DNA of 64,000 bases from Methanosarcina sp. 2.H.T.1A.6 (GTDB taxonomy: Archaea > Halobacteriota > Methanosarcinia > Methanosarcinales > Methanosarcinaceae), in assembly GCF_000979455.1 (NCBI RefSeq), contig NZ_JJOY01000023.1, positions 164,479 to 228,478 of the forward strand. The letters run 5' to 3'. Every line of letters begins with the position of its first letter. Position 1 is the stretch's first letter. A model generated the notes under the pieces. The model did not search any database. It worked only from the letters and a program-made list of their open reading frames with translations, and was not told the origin of the DNA. Below are positions 10,187-19,379 of this stretch, in pieces. The position numbers were made by a program, and so were the translations under genes.

Positions 10187-10903
10187 TTGATTAAGTACCG
10201 AAAGTTCGGAGTGCTTATTTTAAGCCTGATGATATTGTCTGTGTTTGCAGTGTTAAGTGTGACTGCTTTATCTGAGGAAAACGATTCGATTGGAGATGTG
10301 CCTGACCTGCCGCTCATCCTGTATGGTGGGCTGGATGTTAATGGAGAACCTGTCTCTGAGGGCTCTGAGATTCTGGCATATTATGAAGGAGAGCTAATTG
10401 CAAAAAGTACCGTAGGAGAAGAAGGTAAATACAGCCTGAACCTGAATCTCACTCCTGAAAACTATACTAATATTGAGACTGTGGAGTTCTATGTCAATGG
10501 AAATATAACCAGTTTTAATATACCTGTCTCTGAAATTGAAGCGATTACAACCAAAACTCCGGGAACGATAACTGAAGTTGATCTTGAAGGTTCCGTTTCC
10601 TCTGCTGACATAAATACGAGTTCAAGCAGTAAGGATTCAAGTAGCAGCAGTGATTCAGAAGGCGATGTAAAAATTGTGAATAAAGATTCTGTATCATCTG
10701 AGTATTCCACAGAAGCAGGAAATTCTGAAGAAGCCAGTTTTGCAAAGGGAGTGACAGATAGTTCTGTTGACATGCAGGAGCCTGTTACTCAAGCAGGTGA
10801 TGAGGAAGGCGAAGATGCTGCAAAAGCAGGTTATTCAATATTCTTCACGGGGTTGCTTTTTGTTACAGCGCTTTTCGGTGCGTTCATGGTCATTAAAAGG
10901 TAA
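10187..10903 (+). CDS. secreted or membrane-anchored Ser-rich protein
   Basis: A 238-residue protein with an N-terminal signal peptide (cleavage near VTALS, about residue 28), a predicted beta-sandwich domain with a carboxypeptidase-regulatory-like pattern (YYEGELIAKSTVGEEGKYSL, about 60-90), a Ser/Asp-rich linker and a C-terminal transmembrane helix followed by Lys-Arg. It should sit outside the cell, held by its C-terminus. The TTG at 10187 is preferred because it starts right before the basic signal-peptide region and follows GGGGGAAG; an ATG at 10166 is the alternative. No function is assigned. Confidence 0.65.
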   Translation: MIKYRKFGVLILSLMILSVFAVLSVTALSEENDSIGDVPDLPLILYGGLDVNGEPVSEGSEILAYYEGELIAKSTVGEEGKYSLNLNLTPENYTNIETVEFYVNGNITSFNIPVSEIEAITTKTPGTITEVDLEGSVSSADINTSSSSKDSSSSSDSEGDVKIVNKDSVSSEYSTEAGNSEEASFAKGVTDSSVDMQEPVTQAGDEEGEDAAKAGYSIFFTGLLFVTALFGAFMVIKR

Positions 10904-10972
10904 CCAGCAGAACCAGGTAACCGATCAAACCAGTAAAACTAAATCAGCAGAATTATTCTCTCTTTTTCTTTT

Positions 10973-11045
10973 TTTACTTTTGTCTCTATTTACTTTTGTC
11001 TCTATTTACTTTTGTCTCTATTTACTTTTGTCTCTATTTACTTTT
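10973..11045. repeat. tandem repeat, 16-bp unit, about 4.5 copies
   Basis: Unit TTTACTTTTGTCTCTA repeated four times exactly plus a partial copy, starting 70 bp after the preceding stop codon. The T-rich tract could also end transcription. Confidence 0.9.
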
Positions 11046-11175
11046 TCCCGGGTTTTTTATCTCCACTGAACAATTTTTTTTTGTAAGAGAAACGTTTTTA
11101 TCCTGACCAGTCGTTTATACTTTTGCGTAAAAATGTTTTATATTCTGTATTTTAAATTTGAACGGGGGTTCTAGC

Positions 11176-11781
11176 ATTAAAGTTCTCGGATTGGTGGGTA
11201 GTCCTAAAGTCGATGGTAATACCTCAAGACTTGTTAATGCAATTCTTGAGGGAGCTGCGGAAAAGGGGGCAGAAACTGTAGTCTATAACCTTGCTTCTCT
11301 TGACATCAAAGGCTGCGATGCCTGCTGCAGGTGCCAGGAGCACGGTTGCTGTGTTATAGATGATGATATGCAGAAACTTTATCGAGAAATTCAGGCTGCC
11401 GATGTTCTCGTACTCGGTTCTCCTGTATATATGTGGCAGATGACAGCCCAGACAAAACTCCTTATTGACCGCATGACAGCTTTCTTAAGGCCGGATTTTT
11501 CGAGCAGGTTTGACAATAAAAAACTAATCCTTGTCTTTACTCAGGGAATTCAGGATAGGGATGCCTTTAAAACGTATTTCGAATACACAGCAGGTCTTCT
11601 TTACTATCTGGGTTTTGATGTTCTGGATACAATCGTTGCAGCAGGCACGGATAAGCTTGAAGTTGAATTCAGGCCCAAGTTGCTGGAGAAAGCAAAGGCC
11701 CTTGGGAAATTGGTCTCGATTTCACACATTCCAGGCCCGGAGTACAGAAAGGTCGAATCAAGTTTGACGGAGTCTCTCTGA
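11176..11781 (+). CDS. iron-sulfur flavoprotein (Isf family), copy 1
   Basis: A 201-residue flavodoxin-like NADPH-dependent FMN reductase family protein with the compact cysteine motif of Methanosarcina Isf: C-x2-C-x2-C-x4-C (in GCDACCRCQEHGC), which binds a [4Fe-4S] cluster next to FMN. The FMN phosphate loop is GSPKVDGNTSRL and the second flavin loop is GSPVYMW. Isf proteins move electrons between ferredoxin and acceptors such as O2 or H2O2. By alignment with the adjacent paralogue (MKVLGLIGSP) the protein should start at the ATT at 11176 (IKVLGLVGSP), which lies 6 nt after GGGGGT. The only standard in-frame start, TTG at 11158, lies upstream of that ribosome binding site. Confidence 0.85.
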   Translation: MKVLGLVGSPKVDGNTSRLVNAILEGAAEKGAETVVYNLASLDIKGCDACCRCQEHGCCVIDDDMQKLYREIQAADVLVLGSPVYMWQMTAQTKLLIDRMTAFLRPDFSSRFDNKKLILVFTQGIQDRDAFKTYFEYTAGLLYYLGFDVLDTIVAAGTDKLEVEFRPKLLEKAKALGKLVSISHIPGPEYRKVESSLTESL

Positions 11782-11908
11782 AATCTTCTATTTTATCTAT
11801 TTTGTAGAGGAAATCCGTCTTCAGTCAGATTTTTTTCGGAAATATTTTATACCTTTGTTGAATCATCTATCTAGTTTTTTTATTCTTTTTTTCGGAGGAG
11901 CATTTCAA

Positions 11909-12457
11909 ATGAAAGTTTTAGGATTAATTGGAAGTCCGAGAGTAGACGGAAACACCACAAAACTTGTAAATGCAATTCTCGAAGGGGCTGCAGAAAACGG
12001 CGCTGAGGTAAGAGCCTACAACCTCTCTAAACTGGATATCAACCCCTGCGAAGGTTGTACGAACTGCAGAACCGAAGGTAAATGCGTAATCGATGATGAT
12101 ATGCAGCAGCTTTATGAAGAAGTCCAGGCAGCTGATACTGTTGTGCTCGGCTCTCCCCTATATATGTGGGAGATTACAGCCCAGACCAAACTCTTCGTAG
12201 ACAGGCTGGTTGCATTGCTCAATCCTGATCTTTCTTCCCGTCTTAAGGTTCCCAAAAAGCTTGTCCTGGCCTATACCCAGGGAGCCCCAGATCCAGATAC
12301 CTTTAAACATTATTTCGCCCATTTAGAAGGCCTATTTTCTTTCATGAACTTCGATGTCAAAGGAAGTATAGTTGCAGCAGGAACCTACACTCCTGAAGAT
12401 ATTCTTCAACAGCCTGAAATCCTTGCACAAGCAAAAGAAATCGGCAAAAGCCTGTAA
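11909..12457 (+). CDS. iron-sulfur flavoprotein (Isf family), copy 2
   Basis: A 182-residue paralogue of the preceding gene, about half identical by eye. It keeps the FMN-binding loop GSPRVDGNTTKL, the cluster motif C-x2-C-x2-C-x5-C (CEGCTNCRTEGKC) and GSPLYMW. The ATG at 11909 follows GGAGGAG at good spacing; an upstream in-frame start at 11855 would add a hydrophobic, unconserved leader. The 127-bp spacer between the copies suggests each has its own promoter. A role in redox relay or oxidative stress defence is known for the family; the partners here are unknown. Confidence 0.88.
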   Translation: MKVLGLIGSPRVDGNTTKLVNAILEGAAENGAEVRAYNLSKLDINPCEGCTNCRTEGKCVIDDDMQQLYEEVQAADTVVLGSPLYMWEITAQTKLFVDRLVALLNPDLSSRLKVPKKLVLAYTQGAPDPDTFKHYFAHLEGLFSFMNFDVKGSIVAAGTYTPEDILQQPEILAQAKEIGKSL

Positions 12458-12686
12458 AACACAAAAAGAGATATTCTATAAATTTATTGCTATGGGAATC
12501 TATTTCCCATTCTTTTTATAGGAAATTAATTAAAGAAAGTAATCTGATGTGGAAAATAATTTGGCACGGAAAATAATTTGATAGATTAAATCCATAAAGC
12601 ATGAATTCATATTCTGATTTCATGCCGCCTGGCTCCGGATTTTTCAATTTCAAATCTTTTAAATGCGTTTTTACACGCTATTGTTC

Positions 12687-12860
12687 TTACACGTTATTGA
12701 ACTCTTCAGGATACTCTGCAACCCCTCCGGTCCCGTCAAGAGCTCCTTTCTTTAACTCCAGCGCCATAAACGCTTCATCAGGCTGCCCGAAGGCGAGGTC
12801 ATTTACTTCGGTTATTGCAGGATAGTCAGAGGGAGTTTCGGGGCGGATTTTCAGGGGCAT
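12687..12860 (-). pseudogene. truncated GNAT acetyltransferase N-terminus
   Basis: About 57 codons from an ATG preceded by GAGGAAGAG encode the start of a GNAT N-acetyltransferase (IRPETPSDYPAI, then LAFGQPDEAFMALELKKG, as in the COG3153 group), but the frame ends at FNNV before the acetyl-CoA-binding region. Downstream sequence (to about 12600) shows no continuation that I can see. It is best read as a remnant whose 3' part was lost. Confidence 0.7.
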
Positions 12861-13146
12861 ATTAATCTCTTCCTCTCTTTTATTGCTCAATTTTTTCCTT
12901 TTACAACCTGGAAAATATGAAAAAATGAAATACAGGAATCATTTTTCAGTAGTATTCAGTAGCAAGATGATTCTGGTTTAAACTATAAAACGGTCTTTTC
13001 TTTTATTCCGGATTAATGTTCCCATAATTAGCAGGGTTTATATGTTTGATATATTCATTTAAATAAAGTTTAAGAAAATCAGTTTTGGCCTTCAATTCTT
13101 AAATTTATCTTTTCCCGAAAAAAGATACATAACGGAGCCCCCATTC

Positions 13147-14358
13147 ATGATCCCCTTTTTCAATGCAGGAAAAATAGCGCTTGGAAGCATTAAAAGTGCA
13201 AAGATGCGTTCGACCCTTACGGTGCTTGGAATCGTTATCGGAGTTGCGGCTGTGATTGCAAATGTGTCCCTTGGGGCAAGCTTCAACCAGCACTTTACGA
13301 ATGAAGTAAACAACATCGGCTCAAATTTCATTTATATTCAGGGGATGCAGCCAAAGCTTTTTTACGACAATCAGCTGAAGATAGTTGAAAATACGCCCGG
13401 TGTGTCCGGGGTTTCGCCTTTGAAGTCCCAGACTGCTGAAGTTACGTACATGTCCGAGACCAAAAGCATCATGGTAAGCGGGGTAGGGGGAGATTATGAT
13501 GAGGTTGCAAATACCCAGCTCCGGGAAGGCACCTTTATTAATGACAATGATGGGTATGTCGCAATTATCGGGCACGATATTGCAAACGAGAAGTTTGGCC
13601 GGAACATCTCGGCCCGAAACTCCATAGATATAACCTTCAGGGTAGGAGAAGACGAGAAAATCACAAAAACCTTCAAGGTTAAGGGAATTATCCAGAACCC
13701 GGATAATACCATGGTCCAGGCGTACAACGATAACGAAGCTGTCCTGATCCCTATCGATGTCATGAATGAGATCCTTGGCGAAACGGACTATGGAGGGGTT
13801 TTTGCAATGGCTGAAAACCCTGCAACAATTCAGGATACCTCGGATGAAGTTGACAGGCGCCTTGCCCGGAGCTTCGGGATTTCCGAAAGGGACCTTGAGG
13901 ACAAAGATTCGCGGCCCTACATGATGGTGAACCAGGCTGAGGTTTTAGAGCAGACTGACATGATGGCAGCAGCCCTCAGCTCTTTCCTGACAGCAGTTGC
14001 CCTTATTTCCCTTCTTGTAGGCTCCATAGGGATCATGAATATCATGCTCGTAAGCGTTACCGAAAGGACAAGGGAGATAGGAGTGCTCAAATCTCTTGGC
14101 TTCACAGGCTTTGACATCCTTTTTCTTTTCATGATCGAGTCAATCCTGCTTGGAGTCTTCGGGGGTATTCTCGGAGGCGCTCTTGGAATTGCAGGCGCAT
14201 ACAGCGTGGAATCCCTCCTTAACCTGCCTGTGGTCTTCCCGTTAAGCCTGATTGTTGCCGGTTTTCTCGTTGCTGTCGCTGTCGGTTTCGTCTCAGGCGT
14301 CTATCCCGCAAGAAAAGCCGCAAAAATGAAGCCCGTGGACTCGCTCAGATACGAATAA
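13147..14358 (+). CDS. MacB/FtsX-type ABC transporter permease
   Basis: A 403-residue permease of the MacB type VII ABC family. It has an N-terminal transmembrane helix (residues about 17-45, STLTVLGIVIGVAAV), a large extracytoplasmic MacB periplasmic-core-like domain (about 46-265), and three C-terminal helices with the conserved segment ERTREIGVLKSLGF between the first two. Such proteins transmit ATP-driven movement to outside substrates such as lipoproteins, peptides or efflux partners. No ATP-binding subunit gene is adjacent, which is unusual; it may use one encoded elsewhere. Confidence 0.88.
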   Translation: MIPFFNAGKIALGSIKSAKMRSTLTVLGIVIGVAAVIANVSLGASFNQHFTNEVNNIGSNFIYIQGMQPKLFYDNQLKIVENTPGVSGVSPLKSQTAEVTYMSETKSIMVSGVGGDYDEVANTQLREGTFINDNDGYVAIIGHDIANEKFGRNISARNSIDITFRVGEDEKITKTFKVKGIIQNPDNTMVQAYNDNEAVLIPIDVMNEILGETDYGGVFAMAENPATIQDTSDEVDRRLARSFGISERDLEDKDSRPYMMVNQAEVLEQTDMMAAALSSFLTAVALISLLVGSIGIMNIMLVSVTERTREIGVLKSLGFTGFDILFLFMIESILLGVFGGILGGALGIAGAYSVESLLNLPVVFPLSLIVAGFLVAVAVGFVSGVYPARKAAKMKPVDSLRYE

Positions 14359-14382
14359 GATATTTCCTGAACTTATCTCGAT

Positions 14383-14832
14383 TTATTGAAAAAAGAGCTT
14401 GAAAACTATCAGAGTCAGAACAAAAAGCCCAAGCCCCATCCGGATAAGAACCTTCCCCCGCTCAAAAGGCTCTCTTCTGGCTTTCACTGCTCCATAACTC
14501 AGCTGGCCCAGGCCCGGTCCTGCCGGGAATATAAGAGGCCAGGTGTAAACCCAGCTTTCCCAGTTTCCTGTCACGTACTGGTAAAAGAGTAGCAGGCCAA
14601 ACATGTTAAGAGTCCAGCTGAAAGAGGCAATCCATTCTCCAATACGACTATCTGTTTCCAGGGATGTAGCAAAAAGAAACATTCCGGTAACAACAAGATA
14701 GAACGGAAAAGTAAATTTTCCCAGGTGGATTTGCATGGAAACTATCAGGCCAAACACCACCGTAAGAAGAAAAAATACAAGGAAAGCTGTTATTATACTG
14801 TGGTCTTTTCTTTTCTCCCAGTTTTCCTTCAT
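14383..14832 (-). CDS. membrane protein of unknown function
   Basis: A 149-residue protein with four predicted transmembrane helices (about 15-35, 41-58, 67-86 and 128-146), a charged N-terminus and a cytoplasmic or external loop containing a conserved-looking WPLIFPAGPGLGQL segment. It converges with the MacB-type permease gene across 24 bp. I do not recognise the family; it resembles small archaeal integral membrane proteins annotated only as hypothetical. Confidence 0.7.
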   Translation of the reverse strand: MKENWEKRKDHSIITAFLVFFLLTVVFGLIVSMQIHLGKFTFPFYLVVTGMFLFATSLETDSRIGEWIASFSWTLNMFGLLLFYQYVTGNWESWVYTWPLIFPAGPGLGQLSYGAVKARREPFERGKVLIRMGLGLFVLTLIVFKLFFQ

Positions 14833-14929
14833 GGCACCCCAGACTCACGAATTCTTATTCCTGCAATGTAATTCCTGTTGAATCATTATGCACCATTCTT
14901 TTTATGCACCATTCTTTATAATTATGTGG

Positions 14930-14992
14930 CATATAATACTCCAATAGCATACAATACTCCAATAGCATACAATACTCCAATAGAATACAATG
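14930..14992. repeat. tandem repeat, 18-bp unit, about 3.5 copies
   Basis: Unit CATACAATACTCCAATAG repeated three times (first copy with one change) plus a partial fourth, in the divergent spacer between the membrane protein gene and msrB. Confidence 0.9.
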
Positions 14993-15086
14993 CTCTTTCC
15001 TTCGGGAGAAGTCCGGATTTCCCCTGACCCGAAGGATAATAATATTTCCGGCATAATTGAGTTATATGCATAAAGGGGGTTTGTGA

Positions 15087-15491
15087 CTGGCACAAGATAA
15101 AATCGAGAAACCAGAAGAGGAATGGAAAAAGGTTCTCACTTCTGAACAATATCACGTTTTGAGGCAGAAAGGTACCGAGAGGCCCTTTTCGGGGGATCTT
15201 TATTATAACAAAGAAAAAGGGGTCTATACCTGTGCCGCCTGCGGGCAGGAACTCTTTTCTTCCGATACCAAGTTCGAGTCAGGGACCGGTTGGCCCAGTT
15301 TTTCTGATGTTATTGCCAGCGACAAAGTAAGGCTTCAGGAAGACACCAGCCATTTCATGCGCAGGGTTGAAGTTGTCTGCTCCCGCTGCGGAGGGCATCT
15401 GGGGCATGTCTTCGATGACGGGCCGAAACCTACGGGAAAACGCTTCTGCATAAATGCCGTTTCCCTTGACTTCAAGAAGAAACCCGAATAA
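15087..15491 (+). CDS. msrB: peptide-methionine (R)-S-oxide reductase MsrB
   Basis: A 134-residue MsrB that reduces methionine-R-sulfoxide in proteins. Conserved parts are [16 protein letters not shown], the two zinc pairs (CAAC and [12 protein letters not shown]), SGTGWPSF and the catalytic cysteine in [11 protein letters not shown]. The conserved N-terminal part ([18 protein letters not shown]) lies upstream of the first standard in-frame start (TTG 15159). Its frame is closed by TGA at 15084, and the only well-placed start is the CTG at 15087, 6 nt after GGGGGT. This is not the regulatory gene msrB of the Msr regulator family found elsewhere in this window. Confidence 0.88.
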   Translation: MAQDKIEKPEEEWKKVLTSEQYHVLRQKGTERPFSGDLYYNKEKGVYTCAACGQELFSSDTKFESGTGWPSFSDVIASDKVRLQEDTSHFMRRVEVVCSRCGGHLGHVFDDGPKPTGKRFCINAVSLDFKKKPE

Positions 15492-15603
15492 GGAAAATCC
15501 GAATAAGGAAAATCCGAATAAGGAAAATCTGAATAAGGTAAATCTGAATAAGGTAAATCTGAATAAGGTAAATCTGAATAAGGTAACTCTGTATAAGGAA
15601 AAT
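15484..15603. repeat. tandem repeat, 8 x 15 bp
   Basis: Eight consecutive 15-bp units of the type CCGAATAAGGAAAAT, changing to CTGAATAAGGTAAAT in the later copies. The TAA stop of msrB is inside the first unit. The unit length is a multiple of three. Confidence 0.95.
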
Positions 15604-15696
15604 TCAATTGTGTAATAAGGTCCAAAAGGCCCGAAGGATGAAATCAAGGGAGCTTAAAAGGGGGCTTGAAGAAATCTGAAACCTTCTAAAACACAG

Positions 15697-15864
15697 GTGG
15701 AGCTGGTCGGTTTTATCATTTTTCTGTTTCTTTACCTTGCCCTTTTTAATCTGCTGTTTAGCCTGAAAGGGTATGAATCTCCCGTCTTTGCTCCGGGTAC
15801 CCTTCTTTTTTCCTTTCTCGGATACTGGCTGGCCGGGTACCTGTACGACAGGTATCTGAAATGA
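15697..15864 (+). CDS. small two-helix membrane protein
   Basis: A 55-residue hydrophobic protein with two predicted transmembrane helices (FIIFLFLYLALFNLLF and TLLFSFLGYWLAGYL) joined by a short polar turn and ending in a basic tail (DRYLK). The GTG at 15697 has no clear ribosome binding site; a CTG at 15676, 11 nt after a GGGGG tract, would add seven residues. It lies between msrB and a HAD hydrolase gene on the same strand. The clean amphipathic pattern supports a real gene; its function is unknown. Confidence 0.45.
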   Translation: MELVGFIIFLFLYLALFNLLFSLKGYESPVFAPGTLLFSFLGYWLAGYLYDRYLK

Positions 15865-16026
15865 TGGGCAGTCTTTTGGAGGGAGCCGGCAGGAAAGCCG
15901 GCGGGGAAGCTGGCAGGTCGAAAGATAGCATGATTTATCTGACCTGGGCGAGCATTTCTATATAGAATCTTTATCTATGGGTACTTTCATAAGCTTTATT
16001 ATAGATTACACCAATTTTCAGGGTAG

Positions 16027-16671
16027 ATGTTCAAAGCAATTATTTTTGATGTGGACGGCGTCCTTGTGGATTCCATGCGTTTTCATGCTGACGCCTGGGT
16101 TGAAGCTTTCCGGGAATCAGGGATTTCCATCAAAAGGGAAGATATCTATGAAATCGAAGGTGGAAATGACCGGGGAATAGTCAGATCCATCTTCGAAAAA
16201 TCAGGAAAAAACCCCGGGCCTGAGGATTTCGAGTCTATTCCCCGAAGAAAGCGGGAAATTCTTGACCTCAGCCTGATAAAGCCTTTTGACGGCATGGTCA
16301 GTTGCCTGGATGAGCTGAGGGGTAAGTTCCGGCTCTCCCTGGTCTCAGGTTCAAGCCGTCTGGTTGTGGGGACTGTAATTGAAAACTTCTTTTCCGGCAT
16401 ATTCGAGGTCGTTGTCACGGGTTCGGACGTTGAGAACGGAAAACCTGCTCCTGAGCCGTACCTGAAAGCAGTCGAAAAACTCTCCCTGCCGGAGAATGAG
16501 TGCCTGGTTGTGGAAAACGCCCCTATGGGAATTGAAGCTGCAAAAAACGCAGGGCTTTACTGTGTAGCGGTCGCAAGCACACTCGGGCCCGAAAGGCTGC
16601 AGCATGCAGATCTTGTCTTTGAAAACCATGCTGAGCTTTTCAGGTATTTCAAAAGCCTGATTCATGATTGA
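16027..16671 (+). CDS. HAD-superfamily hydrolase, beta-phosphoglucomutase-like
   Basis: A 214-residue subfamily IA HAD protein with motif I DVDGVLVDS (nucleophile D9), a helical cap (about 18-85), motif II SGSS, motif III lysine in GKPAPEPYL and motif IV VENAPMGIEAA. Motif IV has Glu where Asp is more common, as in many phosphoglycolate phosphatase and beta-phosphoglucomutase relatives. It should dephosphorylate or isomerise a small phosphorylated sugar or acid; the substrate cannot be told. Confidence 0.85.
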   Translation: MFKAIIFDVDGVLVDSMRFHADAWVEAFRESGISIKREDIYEIEGGNDRGIVRSIFEKSGKNPGPEDFESIPRRKREILDLSLIKPFDGMVSCLDELRGKFRLSLVSGSSRLVVGTVIENFFSGIFEVVVTGSDVENGKPAPEPYLKAVEKLSLPENECLVVENAPMGIEAAKNAGLYCVAVASTLGPERLQHADLVFENHAELFRYFKSLIHD

Positions 16672-16785
16672 CCTGATGCATGATTGGTCTGATGCATGAT
16701 TGAATTTTATCTCCAGAGCCGGAAAAATTCTATTCAGGAAGGCTGTTCGAAGGCAAATGTTCGAAAAGGCTGGAAAAGAGGCTTT

Positions 16786-17925
16786 TCAGGAGGCATCTTG
16801 TCCTGCCTCTTTTTCGAGCAGTTCCCTGATGGATTTTGGCCCGTCCAGCTCGTTTGCAAGCTTGCGGAGCCGCTCGGTCTTATTCCTATACGCCCTGTCT
16901 TCCAGGACTTCCCGGATGCATTCCAGAATGACCGCCGGAGGGGTAGAGTAACTTAGTTTTCTTCCGTAGCCCTCTTCTTCGACCACTTCGGCGTTGCTTT
17001 CCTGTTCGTTGTGCCCCTCGTCCGGGAAAGAGATGATCGGGATTCCGAAACTTAAAGCTTCCATCATTGTGCTGTGCCCTCCGGGGGCGATCACGGCATC
17101 GGAACTCTTGAAGTAGGGGAAGGTGTCTTTTATGAACTGGAGTACCTGCACGTTTTCCGGAAGATCAGTGAATTTTGAAGGGTCAAGGCTAGGGCCGGAA
17201 ATGAGAGTGTAGTGGATGCCGGAATCGAGCTTTGCGGTTTCGAGCACTTTCCGGAAAATCGGTTCCCTGTATCCGAAACCTCCAATAAGGGAGATGATGT
17301 GGGGCTTTTTGAGGGAGATTTCTTCAACTTCGTCGTACTTTTTCTGGACCAGGGGGCCGCTGTAAAAAAGTTTTTCCCGGATTTTGTGGGTAAAACTCAG
17401 GTTCTTCCTGCAGACCGTGTAGGGGAGGGGATAGTCAGGGATGATTATCCTGTCCACCATCTCGAAGATCTGGTTGTACACCTTTTTGGTCAGTTCCCCG
17501 AGAAGTCTTATGGGTACACCCCTGCTTTTGAAAAACTCTTCCATGTTCGACTGGTTAAGGATTAGGTAAACGGGGAGCTTGAGGGCTTTTGCGGCAAGGA
17601 TTCCAAGGTAATAACTGTCCGAAACCACGGCATCAGGGCCAATATCTCTGGTTAGCTTCAGGATTTTTGGCCCACCCAGGAGCTGGGCGTTTTTCAAGGT
17701 TGCTTCTACCGACCCTGTGAAGTCTAAAGCTCCTTCTTTTCCCACCAGCTTGATTTCCGAGGGAATGTCGTGGGCCTTATAACCTACTTTTTCGATAAGC
17801 TCTTTCGAGTATCCATATGCTCCAAAGTGAACCTCATGCCCTGCACTCATCATTTCTTTCCCCAGGGCAAGGCAGCGGCTTGTGTGGCCAAGCCCTTCCC
17901 CGCATATAAAAATCATTATTTTCAT
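16786..17925 (-). CDS. GT-B glycosyltransferase (MurG/UGT-like, GT28 type)
   Basis: A 379-residue glycosyltransferase with a two-Rossmann-domain layout. The N-terminal domain begins with IMIFICGEGLGHTSRCLALG, the nucleotide-sugar loop of MurG/GT28 relatives. The C-terminal domain contains IISLIGGFGYREP and the donor-binding APGGHSTMMEALSFGIPIISFPDEGHNEQ. It probably transfers a sugar to a lipid or surface glycan on the inner face of the membrane. The start at 17925 has AAGGAG upstream; a longer frame to 17964 precedes the conserved domain start. The acceptor is unknown. Confidence 0.85.
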   Translation of the reverse strand: MKIMIFICGEGLGHTSRCLALGKEMMSAGHEVHFGAYGYSKELIEKVGYKAHDIPSEIKLVGKEGALDFTGSVEATLKNAQLLGGPKILKLTRDIGPDAVVSDSYYLGILAAKALKLPVYLILNQSNMEEFFKSRGVPIRLLGELTKKVYNQIFEMVDRIIIPDYPLPYTVCRKNLSFTHKIREKLFYSGPLVQKKYDEVEEISLKKPHIISLIGGFGYREPIFRKVLETAKLDSGIHYTLISGPSLDPSKFTDLPENVQVLQFIKDTFPYFKSSDAVIAPGGHSTMMEALSFGIPIISFPDEGHNEQESNAEVVEEEGYGRKLSYSTPPAVILECIREVLEDRAYRNKTERLRKLANELDGPKSIRELLEKEAGQDAS

Positions 17926-18033
17926 CAGCACAACTCCTTTTCTTCCGGCTTCAGGACTTCTCACTCAAAGGTTTACTGTCTTCCATCTGTCCACTTTCCT
18001 GTAGATGTTGTATTAATGGGCAGATAACTATTC

Positions 18034-19171
18034 TAGGAGTTACGCAGTTGAGCCGTAGCATATCGTTTTTAACATTCTCACTTTTACATTAATTAATTTA
18101 ATGTGTATAGAGGGTTATTTAAATATGCTGTCACTGCCACTCTTCTAATTTTCATGGCACTTTCAAACCAGGATATTCCACTTTTTACTCTCTGGAATTC
18201 CAGTCTGAGAAAAGCTCTTAATGAGAACATTATATGCGCTCTTTGTGCCCCTTCCTTTCTTGCCTGACATTTTTCGACACCGCAGAACTGCTTTATCCCT
18301 CTATGATATTCCTCAATTTTCCACGACTTCTTTGCCACATCTTCACGTTTTGATTCATCCATATCCTGCACATCTGTAACCCAGTGTTGCGTGTCTCCGT
18401 CTTTTGAAACTATTCGAAACACCTTAACAAATCCATATGCTTTTAGGTGGACCACGCGTCCTTTTGGAGGAATATCTACTGTTTCAAGCGGTACATTTCC
18501 CTTGTTGTCAGGATTTACCAACCGATTTTTCTTTAACCTTGTGAGAAAATGCCATTCTTTATTTCTAACGGCTTTAAGGTTTTTCACACTTGCATACCAT
18601 GTATCAAACAAAACAAATTCGGGATTAAAACCACGTTCATCGGCTTTGTCAAGCATATCGAGGAAATGGTCATTCTTTGTTTTGTCGTCTTCATCGATGT
18701 TATAAATTCTAAAATCAACAGGAATAACGGTTGTTCCGTCTGTCCAAATTAAGGTGATCAGACCTATTCCCTTTACAGTACGATGATGTTTTCCACTCCA
18801 CATACGACAAACAAAAGCCATTTCTTTTGCGTATGGTTTATCTAGTGTTGAATCGTCAACAATTAGATAGCCTTCCTCAAACTTGACGTGATTTTTTACT
18901 TATTCCCATAGCGCTTCTGTGTCTGGAGGCTGCCTTTGAAGGCAACGAGTGAAAGCATCATGAGAAGGAGCATTAGCTACGTTTGGATAACATCTAGCGG
19001 CTTCAGTACAACTGAAAACGTTAGAAGCTGCAATGAGAAAATTAATGTATTCAATGTCGTTACATTTGGGTGGATTTATATCCATAACTCCGTACGTTTT
19101 TAAGGGATTAATAAATGTAAGTATATTTTAAATGACATGAAGTTGTCGGCAGTTCAAGTGCGTAAGTCCTA
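18034..19171. mobile_element. insertion sequence (IS4/IS701-like), about 1138 bp, with inverted repeats and target duplication
   Basis: The ends form an imperfect 20-bp inverted repeat, 17 of 20 matching: left TAGGAGTTACGCAGTTGAGC at 18034-18053, right (reverse complement) TAGGACTTACGCACTTGAAC at 19152-19171. The element is flanked on both sides by the same 5-bp sequence TATTC (18029-18033 and 19172-19176), a target-site duplication. Inside is one transposase gene broken by a nonsense codon. It sits between the glycosyltransferase promoter and the end of mtaB. Confidence 0.88.
18093..19085 (-). pseudogene. IS4-superfamily (IS701-like) transposase interrupted by one ochre codon
   Basis: A DDE transposase reading frame of 331 codons, open except for a single in-frame TAA at 18900-18902, after residue 61. 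Beyond the stop the same frame continues with VDDSTLDKPYAKEM (first catalytic Asp region), FDTWYAS (second Asp) and a Y-x2-R-type motif with the catalytic Glu region (EYHRGIKQFCGVEKCQAR). The stop is TAA, so pyrrolysine cannot explain it. The element would need a helper copy to move; otherwise it looks recently inactivated. Confidence 0.85.
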
Positions 19172-19379
19172 TATTCTAAATGATCGGATTCCCAATTAAA
19201 ATGGGCACGTGCTGCCTGAATTGGTTATACTGTTAACCATTAAAGTCATATGAATGTAGTAAAAATCCGGGCTAAAGGTTTGCGGGCCAAAAAAGTGAAG
19301 AGAATCGAACAGTACTGAAATGTGCAGAAATGTAATGTGAAAAACAAAAATATGCAGTATAAAGTAAATGAAACTGGAA

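Noticed and set aside
18900..18902. Pyrrolysine readthrough in the transposase
   Set aside because: The stop codon is TAA, not TAG.
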